Assembly: GCA_010671975.1 (NCBI GenBank)
Contig: JAAHIA010000071.1
Location: 1-15,146 of the forward strand
DNA length: 15,146 nt
Direction: 5' to 3'
From: Leptolyngbya sp. SIO4C1
Lineage (GTDB): Bacteria > Cyanobacteriota > Cyanobacteriia > Phormidesmidales > Phormidesmidaceae
In this document: positions 6,365 to 13,503 of the stretch, piece by piece
Numbering within the stretch: position 1 is the first letter of the stretch
How the letters are laid out: each line of letters opens with the position of its first letter
The notes under the pieces: generated by a model
The model's input: the letters and a program-made list of their open reading frames with translations, nothing else
The model's database searches: none
What the model was told of the DNA's origin: nothing
Position numbers and translations under genes: made by a program

Positions 6365-7429
6365 TTAGCGGAACGGCGGTGAATACATCAGACCGCCGTC
6401 GGTCCACAGCGAGTTCTGACCGCGATCGAGCTCAAACTGAGATCCTTCTCCTAGGTTTCTATCGTAGATCTCGCCGTAGTTACCAACGTTTTTGATCACC
6501 CGGTAGGCAAAATCATTGGGTAGTCCCATCTCTTCACCCAGCGTTCCCTCAGCGCCGATAAAGCGCTTGATGTTAGGATCTTCGCTGCTCTGAGCCGATT
6601 CAATATTCTCAGAGGTGAGACCGAACTCTTCACCCTGGATCAGCGCATAGGTCACCCACTTGACCGTATCGAACCAGGCGGAGTCATTGTTGATCGTCAC
6701 CGGACCGAGCGGCTCCTTGGACATGGTGACATCTAGCAGCACGTGCTCATCCGGATTGCTCAGCGTGCTGCGGCGAGCAATCAGCTGAGATTTATCAGAC
6801 GTCATGCCCTCACAGCGGCCTTCTTCGTAGGCAGCGTAAGCGGCGTCAGCATCCTGAAACACCACCGGTTCAAAAGAAACGCCCAGCTGACGCATCTGGT
6901 CAGTCAGGTTGAGCTCAGTCGTGGTCCCCGTTTCAACGCAGACGGATCGGCCTTCAAAGTCTTCTAGGCTGGTAATGCCGCTGTCTTGGCGTACCAGCAT
7001 GCCTTGGCCGTCATAGAAGGTGGTGGGCGCAAATTCCATCCCTACCGACGTATCACGGCTAATCGTCCAGGTGGTGTTGCGCGATAGCATATCGACTTCG
7101 CCACCTTTGAGGGCTTCGAAGCGCTCGGTTGAGTCAAGGCGGCGATACTCTACCGCCTCCGGATCGTCAAATAGCGCCGCTGCGACCGCTTTACAAACAT
7201 CAACATCCAGTCCGGAATACTCACCACTTTCATCGACGTAGCTGAAGCCTGGAATCCCGCCATCAACACCGCAAACCAGCTGACCGCGATCGAGCACAGT
7301 TTGCAGTCGGCTGCCGGCAGGCGCTGCAGCGCTGCCCTCACCGCCGCCCTCAGCTTCGCCACCGCTACAGGCCGCAAGCGGTACAGCTGCACCGATTACC
7401 GCCATCGTCAAGAAACCCCACTTTCGCAT
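6365..7429 (-). CDS. natF: Amino-acid ABC transporter substrate-binding lipoprotein (NatF/AapJ type)
   Basis: A periplasmic solute-binding protein of the family-3 type that delivers amino acids to NatG-NatH. The open frame extends to 7546, but the start chosen here is the ATG at 7429: it has GAGG five bases upstream and is followed at once by a lipoprotein signal peptide with lipobox LAAC (Cys21 of a 354-residue product), so the mature protein is probably lipid-anchored and starts with a Gly/Glu-rich linker. The core shows VCGVDGGIPGFSYVD, the ligand-pocket region STERFEALKGGEVDML, RNTTWTISRD, and the AapJ-like ending WTDGGLMYSPPFR. It is the first gene of natF-natG-natH-bgtA, followed by a terminator that would favour its over-expression. 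In Anabaena the matching system takes up neutral and acidic amino acids; specificity here is inferred. Confidence 0.9.
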   Translation of the reverse strand: MRKWGFLTMAVIGAAVPLAACSGGEAEGGGEGSAAAPAGSRLQTVLDRGQLVCGVDGGIPGFSYVDESGEYSGLDVDVCKAVAAALFDDPEAVEYRRLDSTERFEALKGGEVDMLSRNTTWTISRDTSVGMEFAPTTFYDGQGMLVRQDSGITSLEDFEGRSVCVETGTTTELNLTDQMRQLGVSFEPVVFQDADAAYAAYEEGRCEGMTSDKSQLIARRSTLSNPDEHVLLDVTMSKEPLGPVTINNDSAWFDTVKWVTYALIQGEEFGLTSENIESAQSSEDPNIKRFIGAEGTLGEEMGLPNDFAYRVIKNVGNYGEIYDRNLGEGSQFELDRGQNSLWTDGGLMYSPPFR

Positions 7430-7460
7430 AGTTACCTCACGCATTGTTAAAAACAGACTC

Positions 7461-7488
7461 ACAATCGCCACGGTAGAATCGCCACGGT
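7461..7488. repeat. 14-bp tandem duplication upstream of natF
   Basis: ACAATCGCCACGGT (7461-7474) is followed immediately by AGAATCGCCACGGT (7475-7488), one mismatch in fourteen. It sits 32-59 bp upstream of the chosen natF start, in the promoter or leader region, and inside the spurious N-terminal extension of the open frame. It could be a duplicated binding site or a slippage product. Confidence 0.65.
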
Positions 7489-7687
7489 CGGCCCCAAACC
7501 CTGCTAAGCAGCTAGCCCATCCAGGGCTTGACCCATTGCAAGCCATTTTTCTACTCAGGCTAGCATTTTTGCATACAACTGAATGAGCGCAGTATTAATT
7601 CCTGCAGATAATATCAGCAATATCCGATATATGGCTGAGTCTTGCAGCCTAAACCGCCCACATTCGCCCTGCGATCGCGCAGAGACC

Positions 7688-7897
7688 CTACTTATTTTGC
7701 GCAATGTCGCGAATCAGCGGCAGCTTGGAGCGAATGTAGTCATCTAGGTCTGGGGATTTACTGGTGTCTGCAATAGATGCACTGGCCAGCTGCCCGAGTA
7801 GCCAATGGACTAGTCCATTATCGTCTAAGCTCATGATGAAGCTGACCTGAGCCGTTTCCACCAGTGACCAAAGCTGACGCAGCAAAGAAGGATCCAT
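7688..7897 (-). CDS. Conserved cyanobacterial small protein of unknown function
   Basis: A 69-residue predicted soluble protein. The pattern DPSLLRQLWSLVETAQ near the start, then SLDD, a WLLGQL segment and a closing DYIRSKLPLIRDIA, recalls a short conserved hypothetical protein found in many cyanobacteria (from memory, not searched). It has no signal peptide, membrane segment or cysteine motif, and is predicted mostly helical. The ATG at 7897 is the only reasonable start; no Shine-Dalgarno is clear. It is transcribed away from the LpxB-like gene across a 109-bp shared upstream region. Function unknown. Confidence 0.75.
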   Translation of the reverse strand: MDPSLLRQLWSLVETAQVSFIMSLDDNGLVHWLLGQLASASIADTSKSPDLDDYIRSKLPLIRDIAQNK

Positions 7898-7931
7898 GCA
7901 AAGATTAATAATTTCTTTAGCTTTACTATTT

Positions 7932-7943
7932 TAATCATGATTA
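7932..7943. promoter_or_regulatory. 12-bp perfect palindrome in a divergent intergenic region
   Basis: TAATCATGATTA reads identically on both strands. It lies between two divergently transcribed genes (start codons at 7897 and 8007), a position suited to a shared operator. No known regulator is recognised. Confidence 0.35.
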
Positions 7944-7956
7944 GCAGGAAACACTC

Positions 7957-7990
7957 TGTGTCGAAAATAACGATGTGTCGAAAATAACGA
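7957..7990. repeat. Exact 17-bp tandem duplication upstream of the LpxB-like gene
   Basis: The unit TGTGTCGAAAATAACGA occurs twice with no gap and no mismatch (7957-7973 and 7974-7990), ending 16 bp before the annotated start at 8007. Exact identity suggests a recent duplication. It would change promoter or leader spacing for the plus-strand gene. Confidence 0.85.
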
Positions 7991-8006
7991 TTTTGCGACA
8001 GCTCCA

Positions 8007-8042
8007 ATGGCAGCCGGGATGACAGCCAGGATGACAGCCGGG
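8007..8042 (+). repeat. 12-bp triplication carrying three in-frame ATG codons
   Basis: Three consecutive 12-nt units (8007-8018, 8019-8030, 8031-8042) differ by one base or so from ATGACAGCCGGG. Each opens with ATG in the same frame, so the predicted N-terminus reads MAAG-MTAR-MTAG. The conserved protein begins right after, making all three ATGs possible starts. Confidence 0.75.
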
Positions 8043-9311
8043 ACGCAGCGACTGCTCTGCATTAGCAACGGGCATGGTGAAGACGCGATCGCGCTGCAGA
8101 TTTTGCAGGCGCTACCGGCAATTTCATCGGTTTCGCTGGCGGCGCTGCCCCTGGTGGGAGACGGGCGTCGCTACTGGCAGCAGGGCATCCCGCTGGTGGG
8201 GGATGCAAAAGTAATGCCGTCAGGCGGCTTTATCAACCAGGACGGGCGACAGCTGCTGCGAGATCTGCGCGGCGGGCTGGCGACGCTAACGCTGGCGCAG
8301 CTGCGGGCAGTGCGAGACTGGGCGGCGGACGGCGGCGCGGTGCTGGCGGTTGGCGATCTGGTACCGCTGCTGTTTGGCTGGCTGAGCGGCCTCAGCTACG
8401 GCTTTGTCGGCACGGCCAAATCGGACTACTACTGGCGCAACGAGCAGGGTCTCGATCCCACCTGGACCGGCTTGGAGGCTCAGCTGGTGAAGCGAGCGGG
8501 CTCTTTCTACCTGCCCTGGGAGCGCTGGCTGCTGCGATCGCCGCGCTGCCGCTGCGTGTTTCCTCGCGACCGGCTGACGACGCTGGGGCTGCAGCGGCAC
8601 GGCGTTGCGGCCTTTGACTTGGGCAACCCGATGATGGACGGGCTGAACGTACCCAGCTGGGAGCAGGTGGCAGCTCAGGCAAAGTCTGCACCGCTGCGGC
8701 TAGTGCTGCTGCCGGGCTCTAGGCCGCCTGAAGCCTATCACAACTGGCAGCAGCTGCTGGCAGCAGCTGCTAGCGTGCAGGCCGCGTTTGACCCGCCGCT
8801 AGAATTTTTGGCTGCGATCGCGCCAGGGCTAGCCCTAGACACCCTGGAATCGGCGCTGCTGACCGCTGGTTGGCAGCCAATCTCAGATGGCCCCAAGAGC
8901 GAACGGCAGTATCAGCGGGCTGGTGCGCAACTGCGGCTGAGCATGACGCGGTTTGCCGACTATCTGCAGCAGGCCCAGGCTGCGATCGCTATGGCCGGCA
9001 CCGCTACGGAACAGTTTGCTGGGCTCGGTAAGCCAGCGCTGACGCTGCCAGGGGCAGGGCCGCAGTTTACCCCAGCCTTTGCCCAGGCTCAGACGCGGCT
9101 GCTGGGCTGCTCGGTGACGCTGGTAGACGCGCCGGCAGCCGTGGGGTCGCAGCTGAGCGCTATTTTGGCGGACGAGGTACAGCGGCAGCAAATTTATCGA
9201 AATGGTGTGCAGCGCCTGGGGCCACCCGGAGCCAGCCAGCGCATTGCTGAGCAGCTACAGCAGTCGCTGCGTTTGCCGCCTGGCTCAGAGCACCGCAATC
9301 TAGCGAGGTGA
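8007..9311 (+). CDS. Lipid-A-disaccharide synthase-related protein (LpxB-like glycosyltransferase fold)
   Basis: A 434-residue cytoplasmic or membrane-peripheral protein. It opens with RLLCISNGHGEDAIALQIL, typical of the cyanobacterial LpxB-related family rather than true LpxB. Later segments are KSDYYWRN, the hinge GNPMMDGL (206-213), LLPGSRPPEAY at the start of the second Rossmann half (about 233-243), and MAGTATEQFAGLGKPAL (329-345), resembling the UDP-sugar binding region of GT-B enzymes such as LpxB and MurG. The substrate is unknown; no other lipid-A gene is nearby. The start is uncertain because of the 12-bp triplication with ATGs at 8007, 8019 and 8031; none has a well-spaced Shine-Dalgarno. 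It is the only plus-strand gene, divergent from the small protein and convergent with the SulP gene 61 bp away. Confidence 0.85.
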   Translation: MAAGMTARMTAGTQRLLCISNGHGEDAIALQILQALPAISSVSLAALPLVGDGRRYWQQGIPLVGDAKVMPSGGFINQDGRQLLRDLRGGLATLTLAQLRAVRDWAADGGAVLAVGDLVPLLFGWLSGLSYGFVGTAKSDYYWRNEQGLDPTWTGLEAQLVKRAGSFYLPWERWLLRSPRCRCVFPRDRLTTLGLQRHGVAAFDLGNPMMDGLNVPSWEQVAAQAKSAPLRLVLLPGSRPPEAYHNWQQLLAAAASVQAAFDPPLEFLAAIAPGLALDTLESALLTAGWQPISDGPKSERQYQRAGAQLRLSMTRFADYLQQAQAAIAMAGTATEQFAGLGKPALTLPGAGPQFTPAFAQAQTRLLGCSVTLVDAPAAVGSQLSAILADEVQRQQIYRNGVQRLGPPGASQRIAEQLQQSLRLPPGSEHRNLAR

Positions 9312-9313
9312 GG

Positions 9314-9332
9314 TCAGCGCGATCGCCGCTGA
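9314..9332. terminator. Weak hairpin between two convergent genes
   Basis: TCAGCG (9314-9319) and CGCTGA (9327-9332) form a 6-bp stem around a HIP1 octamer, in the 61-bp gap between the convergent LpxB-like and SulP genes. No T-run follows on either strand, so it is only a possible bidirectional terminator. Confidence 0.25.
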
Positions 9333-9372
9333 GGCATCGCAGACACCGCTGAGCTACTTAAATATCGGCTGC

Positions 9373-11049
9373 TTAGTTAACCATCTCACTAGCCGTCGGC
9401 ACCGCTGGCTTAAGCAGCCTAGTGGCTTGCTCTAGCGCTTCTAGTCGGGTGAGCCCGTGCTGCCGAGGCTGCAGATGGTCCAGCAGGCCAAGCCGTTCGA
9501 GCCGGGCTTCTACCTGGCCGCTGATGCCAACCAAGAAAGCAGTGCGATGCTTTGCTAAAGCCTCTTTGACTATCGTTTCAATTGCTAGCGCCGCCGTCAC
9601 CCCTAGCATGGGTACCTCGGTCAAATCTAAAATCAAAATGTCATATTTTTTGACAATTCCCATCTGCTGAGAAATGGCTTTGGCCGCCCCAAAGCTCATC
9701 GGGCCGCCCAGATTGAGCAGCAAAATTTTACCAGAGGCCTGCGTCAGCAGCTGACGCTCAAGCCGGCTGAGATTGCAATGCGGGTCTCGCGGGTCGGTGA
9801 TCGGCTGAATCGCATCAATCTGCAGTTCAGACAGCCGCTGAATCGTCAGCAGATTGGCCACAAACACGCCGACCGCTACGGCTGTGATCAGATCGACAAA
9901 TACGGTTAAAAACATCACGCCGTACATGATGCCAGTTGCTTTCAGCGACACGCGATGGGCTCGTTTGAGAAAGCTCCAGTCGATAATATCGATGCCCACC
10001 TTGATTAAAATGCCGGCTAGGACAGCGTGAGGAATGGGCTCAGTCAGGCTGCCGGCCCCTAACACCACCCCCAGCAGCACCAGCGCGTGCGTCATGCCCG
10101 AAAGCGGTGTCTTACCCCCGGCGCGCACGTTGATCACCGTTCGCATCGTCGCTCCAGCGCCCGGCAGCCCACCCAGCAGCCCAGCCACGGCATTGCCAAT
10201 GCCCTGTCCGATCAGTTCGCGGTCAGAATCATGCTGGCTGTGGCTAATGTTGTCAGCCACTAGCGACGTCAGCAGCGAATCAATTGCGCCCAGCGTGCCC
10301 AGCATCAGACCGTAGCCGATCATCAGCTTCATCTGACTCAGCTCAAAGCTAGGCCAGTAAAAGCTGGGCAGCCCGGTTGGAATCTCGCCAATGCGCAGCA
10401 GCTGCTCATCGTTTAGCGACAGCGAAACCAGCGTGCAGACAATTAGCGCCAGCAGCGGTGCGGGCAAAATTCGATTGAGCCTCGGCGGCGAGCCGAAGAC
10501 AATGACTAGCGTCAAAATGCCTAGCCCCAGCGCGCTGCCGACTGGATGCGTCAGCTGCTCTGGCAGCTGCTGTACTGCATTGACCACACCGCCAGCGCTG
10601 GCATAGCCCAGCAGCGGCCCAATTTCAATCAAGATAATAATTAGCCCAATCCCAGACATAAAGCCGGAGATTACCGTATAAGGCATCAGCGTGATGAACT
10701 TTCCTAACCGCAGCACGCCAAAGAGGATCTGAAACAGGCCGCCTAGCATCACCACGGTAAAGGTCATGGCAATTCCGTCTGGGCCATAACGAGCGGTAAA
10801 GGCCGCAAACACGGTCGTAATCACCACCGTCATCGGCCCAGTGGGTCCAGAAATCTGCACTGGGGTACCGCCAAACAGAGCGGCTAAAAAGCCTACAAAC
10901 ACCGCCCCGTAGAGACCGTTAATTGCTCCGATGCCAGAAGAAACCCCAAACGCCAGCGCCAGCGGTAGCGCGACCACGGCGGCTGTAAGCCCGCCGAAGA
11001 TATCGCCGCGCAGCGATTGAAAGTGTAGACCGTGAACCAGATGTTTCAA
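9373..11049 (-). CDS. bicA: BicA-like SulP family sodium-dependent bicarbonate transporter with STAS domain
   Basis: A 558-residue inner-membrane carrier. Residues about 10-410 are the multi-helix SulP transporter (RGDIFGGLTAAVVALPLALAFG, GPTGPMTVV, MPYTVISGFMSGIG, LIGQGIGN, VGIDIIDWSFLKRAH) and 430-545 the cytoplasmic STAS domain. It closely resembles BicA of Synechococcus PCC 7002, a low-affinity, high-flux Na+/HCO3- symporter feeding the CO2-concentrating mechanism. Residues recalled as the BicA sodium site are conserved: Asp257 and Thr261 in GAIDSLLTS, and Gly299 and Thr301 in GAGATMRT. One visible change is ISGPTG where BicA has ISEPTG. The start is a TTG (11049-11047): no ATG or GTG lies between it and the upstream in-frame stop, and the N-terminus aligns with BicA there. 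A sulfate SulP carrier is the main alternative; the close match favours bicarbonate. Confidence 0.85.
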   Translation of the reverse strand: MKHLVHGLHFQSLRGDIFGGLTAAVVALPLALAFGVSSGIGAINGLYGAVFVGFLAALFGGTPVQISGPTGPMTVVITTVFAAFTARYGPDGIAMTFTVVMLGGLFQILFGVLRLGKFITLMPYTVISGFMSGIGLIIILIEIGPLLGYASAGGVVNAVQQLPEQLTHPVGSALGLGILTLVIVFGSPPRLNRILPAPLLALIVCTLVSLSLNDEQLLRIGEIPTGLPSFYWPSFELSQMKLMIGYGLMLGTLGAIDSLLTSLVADNISHSQHDSDRELIGQGIGNAVAGLLGGLPGAGATMRTVINVRAGGKTPLSGMTHALVLLGVVLGAGSLTEPIPHAVLAGILIKVGIDIIDWSFLKRAHRVSLKATGIMYGVMFLTVFVDLITAVAVGVFVANLLTIQRLSELQIDAIQPITDPRDPHCNLSRLERQLLTQASGKILLLNLGGPMSFGAAKAISQQMGIVKKYDILILDLTEVPMLGVTAALAIETIVKEALAKHRTAFLVGISGQVEARLERLGLLDHLQPRQHGLTRLEALEQATRLLKPAVPTASEMVN

Positions 11050-11289
11050 GGTAGATTGAGGGATAACAGCAGGGTTACGGAGACAGATTGCTGGAATCTT
11101 GTTTTGCTATGACTTTAGCGAGAGACGCCCGGCTGTGAGCCTTAAATTTATCGAAAGTTTTGTCAGTGCTATGTCCAGAGGCAACTCGGGGTGCCCATAT
11201 CAATCGGAATACCCAACATTGACTAAAACTCTAGCCAGCATCGATCTCACAGCAAGGGTATAAGATTCTATTCAGCCTACCAAACTAGC
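11050..11289. other. Intergenic region upstream of the SulP/BicA gene (240 bp)
   Basis: No coding frame is supported. It must hold the bicA-like promoter unless transcription reads through from the response regulator gene, whose stop is at its right edge. No hairpin with a T-run was found after that gene, so read-through is possible. A short symmetric element, TCAAT (11200-11204) and ATTGA (11218-11222), is too weak to name. Confidence 0.4.
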
Positions 11290-11964
11290 CTAATCGCGCA
11301 GCACGTAGCCTACACCCCTAACCGTTTGAATCAGCCGTTTCTCATCTTCGGCCTCTAGCTTGAGACGCAGATAGCGAATGTAGACTTCGATAATGTTGGA
11401 GTCGCCCATAAAGTCGTAGCCCCAGACCTTTTCGAGAATCTGATCGCGCGTCAGCACCTGCTTGGGATGGGCCATCAGGTAGTCTAGCAGGTCAAATTCT
11501 TTAGCCGTCAGCTCGATGCCGCGCTCGCCGCGAAACACTTCGCGCGTCTTGCGATTGAGCGTGAGGGTTTCAAACTGTCGCATTTCTGCATCCTGCGGTT
11601 CGTTGCGGCGCAGATGAGCCCGCACTCGCGCCAGCAGCTCTTCGATGCTGAAGGGCTTGACCACATAGTCATCAGCGCCGGCATCTAGCCCGGCCACCCG
11701 ATCGGCGATATCGTCTTTGGCAGTGAGCAAAATAATCGGCATCTTAGCCCCGGTCTGACGCAGTCGGCGACAGACTTCGACACCCGACAGTCCCGGCATC
11801 ATCCAGTCTAGTAGCACCAGGTCAGGGCTTTGATCTCGCGCAGCCATCAGCCCAGATAGCCCGTCGTTGGCGACTGAAACTTCGTAGCCTTCATAGCTCA
11901 GCTCCATCTGCACAAACTTTGCGAGCTTGTCCTCATCTTCAATCACTAAAATGCGCGATGACAT
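11290..11964 (-). CDS. OmpR/PhoB-family response regulator
   Basis: A 224-residue DNA-binding response regulator. The receiver domain (about 4-115) has acidic Glu9-Asp10, phosphoacceptor Asp53 in LLDWMMPG, Thr81 in LLTAKDD and Lys103 in VVKPF. The winged-helix domain (about 128-222) shows LTAKEFDLLDYLMAHP, the recognition-helix region NIIEVYIRYLRLKLE and TVRGVGYVLRD. It is co-transcribed with the kinase gene upstream: the gap is 11 bp and an AGGAG (11977-11973), spaced 8 bases from the ATG, overlaps the kinase stop codon. The sequence resembles cyanobacterial regulators of the ManR/NblR/RppA kind, but I cannot settle the orthologue, so no symbol is given. Targets are unknown; the bicA-like gene just downstream is a positional candidate only. 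Confidence 0.93.
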   Translation of the reverse strand: MSSRILVIEDEDKLAKFVQMELSYEGYEVSVANDGLSGLMAARDQSPDLVLLDWMMPGLSGVEVCRRLRQTGAKMPIILLTAKDDIADRVAGLDAGADDYVVKPFSIEELLARVRAHLRRNEPQDAEMRQFETLTLNRKTREVFRGERGIELTAKEFDLLDYLMAHPKQVLTRDQILEKVWGYDFMGDSNIIEVYIRYLRLKLEAEDEKRLIQTVRGVGYVLRD

Positions 11965-11975
11965 ATTGAAGTCTC

Positions 11976-13376
11976 CTAGGTCGGTAAGCTGACTGTAAAG
12001 GTACTACCCTCACCGAGTTTAGACTGCACTTTGAGTTTACCGCTCATCCCTTCTACCAGCGTCTTTACAATCGACAGCCCTAACCCGGTGCCGCCGGTCG
12101 CTCGCGAGCGATCTTCATCAACCCGGTAGAAGGGATCAAAAATCTTGTTCAAATCCGCCATCGGAATGCCGCGTCCGCGATCGCACACTTCAATGGTGGC
12201 CCACTCTCCTGACTGGCTCAAACGCACCTTGACCGGTTCGCTCGCATCTGAATATTTGACTGCATTGTCAATCAGGTTGATCAGCACCTGCTTGAGGCGG
12301 TTGCGATCGGCTTTGACCTCAACATAGGGAGCGGCAATCTCTGCCATCACCTGGTCGCTCGAATAGCTGCACATGCCCACCACTTCTAAAATGAAGTCTT
12401 TCAGCTGTAGCGGCTCTAAGGTGAACCGCAGATGGCCGCCGTCGGCTCGGGCCAAATCTAGCAAATCCTGCAGCAGCCGAATTGTACGATCGGCTTCTGA
12501 GGCGGCAATTTCTAAGCCTTCGCGCTGCGGCTCAGTCAGGTTGCGACAGCGGCGCAGCGTGCTTTGCAAATAGCCATGCACCAGCGTCAGCGGCGTGCGC
12601 AGCTCATGAGACACATCGCTGACAAAGCGGCGCTGCTGCTCCCAAGCCTCCGAAAGCCGCTCTAGCATCAGATTGAGTGTTTTAGAAAGTTCCTTGACCT
12701 CGGTAGGGGGATTGTCGAGTTTGAGATGCGTCTGCGCCAGATTGCTGGCTGAGACATGCGCCGCCAGCTGATTCATTTTGCGAATTGGCCGCAGCGAGCG
12801 GTTGACGTAGAGCGCAATCAGGACGGCCGCAAACCCGACGAATAAGACACTTGAAACGGCTAGCGTGCGGGTCACTTCGTTGAAGCTGCGCTGATTTTGC
12901 GTGATGTCGTCTACCACATAAAGCTCGCCTAGCACCTGGTTGCCGAACCTGAGCGTGCTAACGCAAATCACCAGATAGCGATCTTGAAATCGCCGAATTG
13001 TCAGGGCATCCTCTGGCTTCGGCAAATCAATCAAATTTTGAGCAAAGTTATCCTGTTGCCAAGACCCCATCGACAGCGTATCTGACTGAGCGATAATGCT
13101 GCCGTCGGGAGAGCGAATCCAAATGGCCAGATCGGCCGTGGAGCGATAGTTGATCACCCGCTGCAGCGCCTCGCGCGAGGGCATCATCTCCTCATAGAGA
13201 TCGACATCTTGCTCAAATCGCTGAGCAATGTTAACTGCGTTTTGCTTGTGGCCCTCGATTAAGATCTGCTGCATTCGATAGCTAGTCCAGCCGCTGATGC
13301 CGCCAATCCCCAAAATGGAGGCCAAAACGATACCAGAGGTGAGGCGAAACTGAATCGAAGCCAGATCAAATTTCAT
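11976..13376 (-). CDS. Membrane sensor histidine kinase with HAMP domain
   Basis: A 466-residue sensor kinase. Transmembrane helix 1 is at about 12-32, a periplasmic sensor region of about 135 residues follows (including DLAIWIRSPDGSIIAQS), helix 2 is at about 171-190, then HAMP (about 191-245, starting RSLRPIRKMNQLA). The dimerisation domain has phosphoacceptor His257 in FVSDVSHELRTPL, and the ATPase domain has the N-box with Asn371 (INLIDNAVKYS), G1 DRGRGIP (399-405), F-box FDPFYRVD and G2 GGTGLGLSI (428-436). All catalytic elements are intact. It is the first gene of a kinase-regulator operon. The periplasmic domain suggests an extracellular or envelope signal; the ligand cannot be read from sequence. 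Resemblance to ManS-like manganese sensors is possible but unproven. Confidence 0.94.
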   Translation of the reverse strand: MKFDLASIQFRLTSGIVLASILGIGGISGWTSYRMQQILIEGHKQNAVNIAQRFEQDVDLYEEMMPSREALQRVINYRSTADLAIWIRSPDGSIIAQSDTLSMGSWQQDNFAQNLIDLPKPEDALTIRRFQDRYLVICVSTLRFGNQVLGELYVVDDITQNQRSFNEVTRTLAVSSVLFVGFAAVLIALYVNRSLRPIRKMNQLAAHVSASNLAQTHLKLDNPPTEVKELSKTLNLMLERLSEAWEQQRRFVSDVSHELRTPLTLVHGYLQSTLRRCRNLTEPQREGLEIAASEADRTIRLLQDLLDLARADGGHLRFTLEPLQLKDFILEVVGMCSYSSDQVMAEIAAPYVEVKADRNRLKQVLINLIDNAVKYSDASEPVKVRLSQSGEWATIEVCDRGRGIPMADLNKIFDPFYRVDEDRSRATGGTGLGLSIVKTLVEGMSGKLKVQSKLGEGSTFTVSLPT

Positions 13377-13458
13377 GCGTTCAGGTTTAAAGACTTCTAT
13401 AGAGCTGGCATTGATAGACCAGGCTTGTGACTTCTTGACTGTATCGACTCAAGCTGAG

Positions 13459-13485
13459 AAAACCCTGATAAATTGCCCACAGGGT
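13459..13485 (-). terminator. Probable terminator after the CHAT gene
   Basis: On the minus strand a 6-bp stem (13485-13480 with 13467-13462, 12-nt loop) is followed by a short T-run (about 13462-13459). It lies 18 bp past the CHAT stop codon and upstream of the kinase start at 13376, so it would insulate the two-component operon. The short stem and large loop make it weak. Confidence 0.4.
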
Positions 13486-13503
13486 CATGATACTGGGGCG
13501 ACT

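Noticed and set aside
7430..7546. N-terminal extension of the natF frame to an ATG at 7546
   Set aside because: The extension lacks family similarity, spans the 14-bp tandem repeat, and would bury the lipoprotein signal peptide. The ATG at 7429 has a GAGG at good spacing.
7592..7605. Possible NtcA site GTATTAATTCCTGC upstream of natF
   Set aside because: It fits GTA-N8-TAC except for one core base (TGC for TAC), and no well-spaced -10 follows on the minus strand. Too weak to annotate, though nitrogen control of natF would be plausible.
8286..9191. Minus-strand open frames opposite the LpxB-like gene
   Set aside because: Three overlapping frames with low-complexity Gln/Arg/Ala-rich products, explained by the GC-rich coding strand.
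11200..11222. TCAAT/ATTGA symmetric element upstream of bicA as a LysR-type site
   Set aside because: Five-base arms with a 13-bp spacer are expected by chance, and no LysR-type gene is adjacent.
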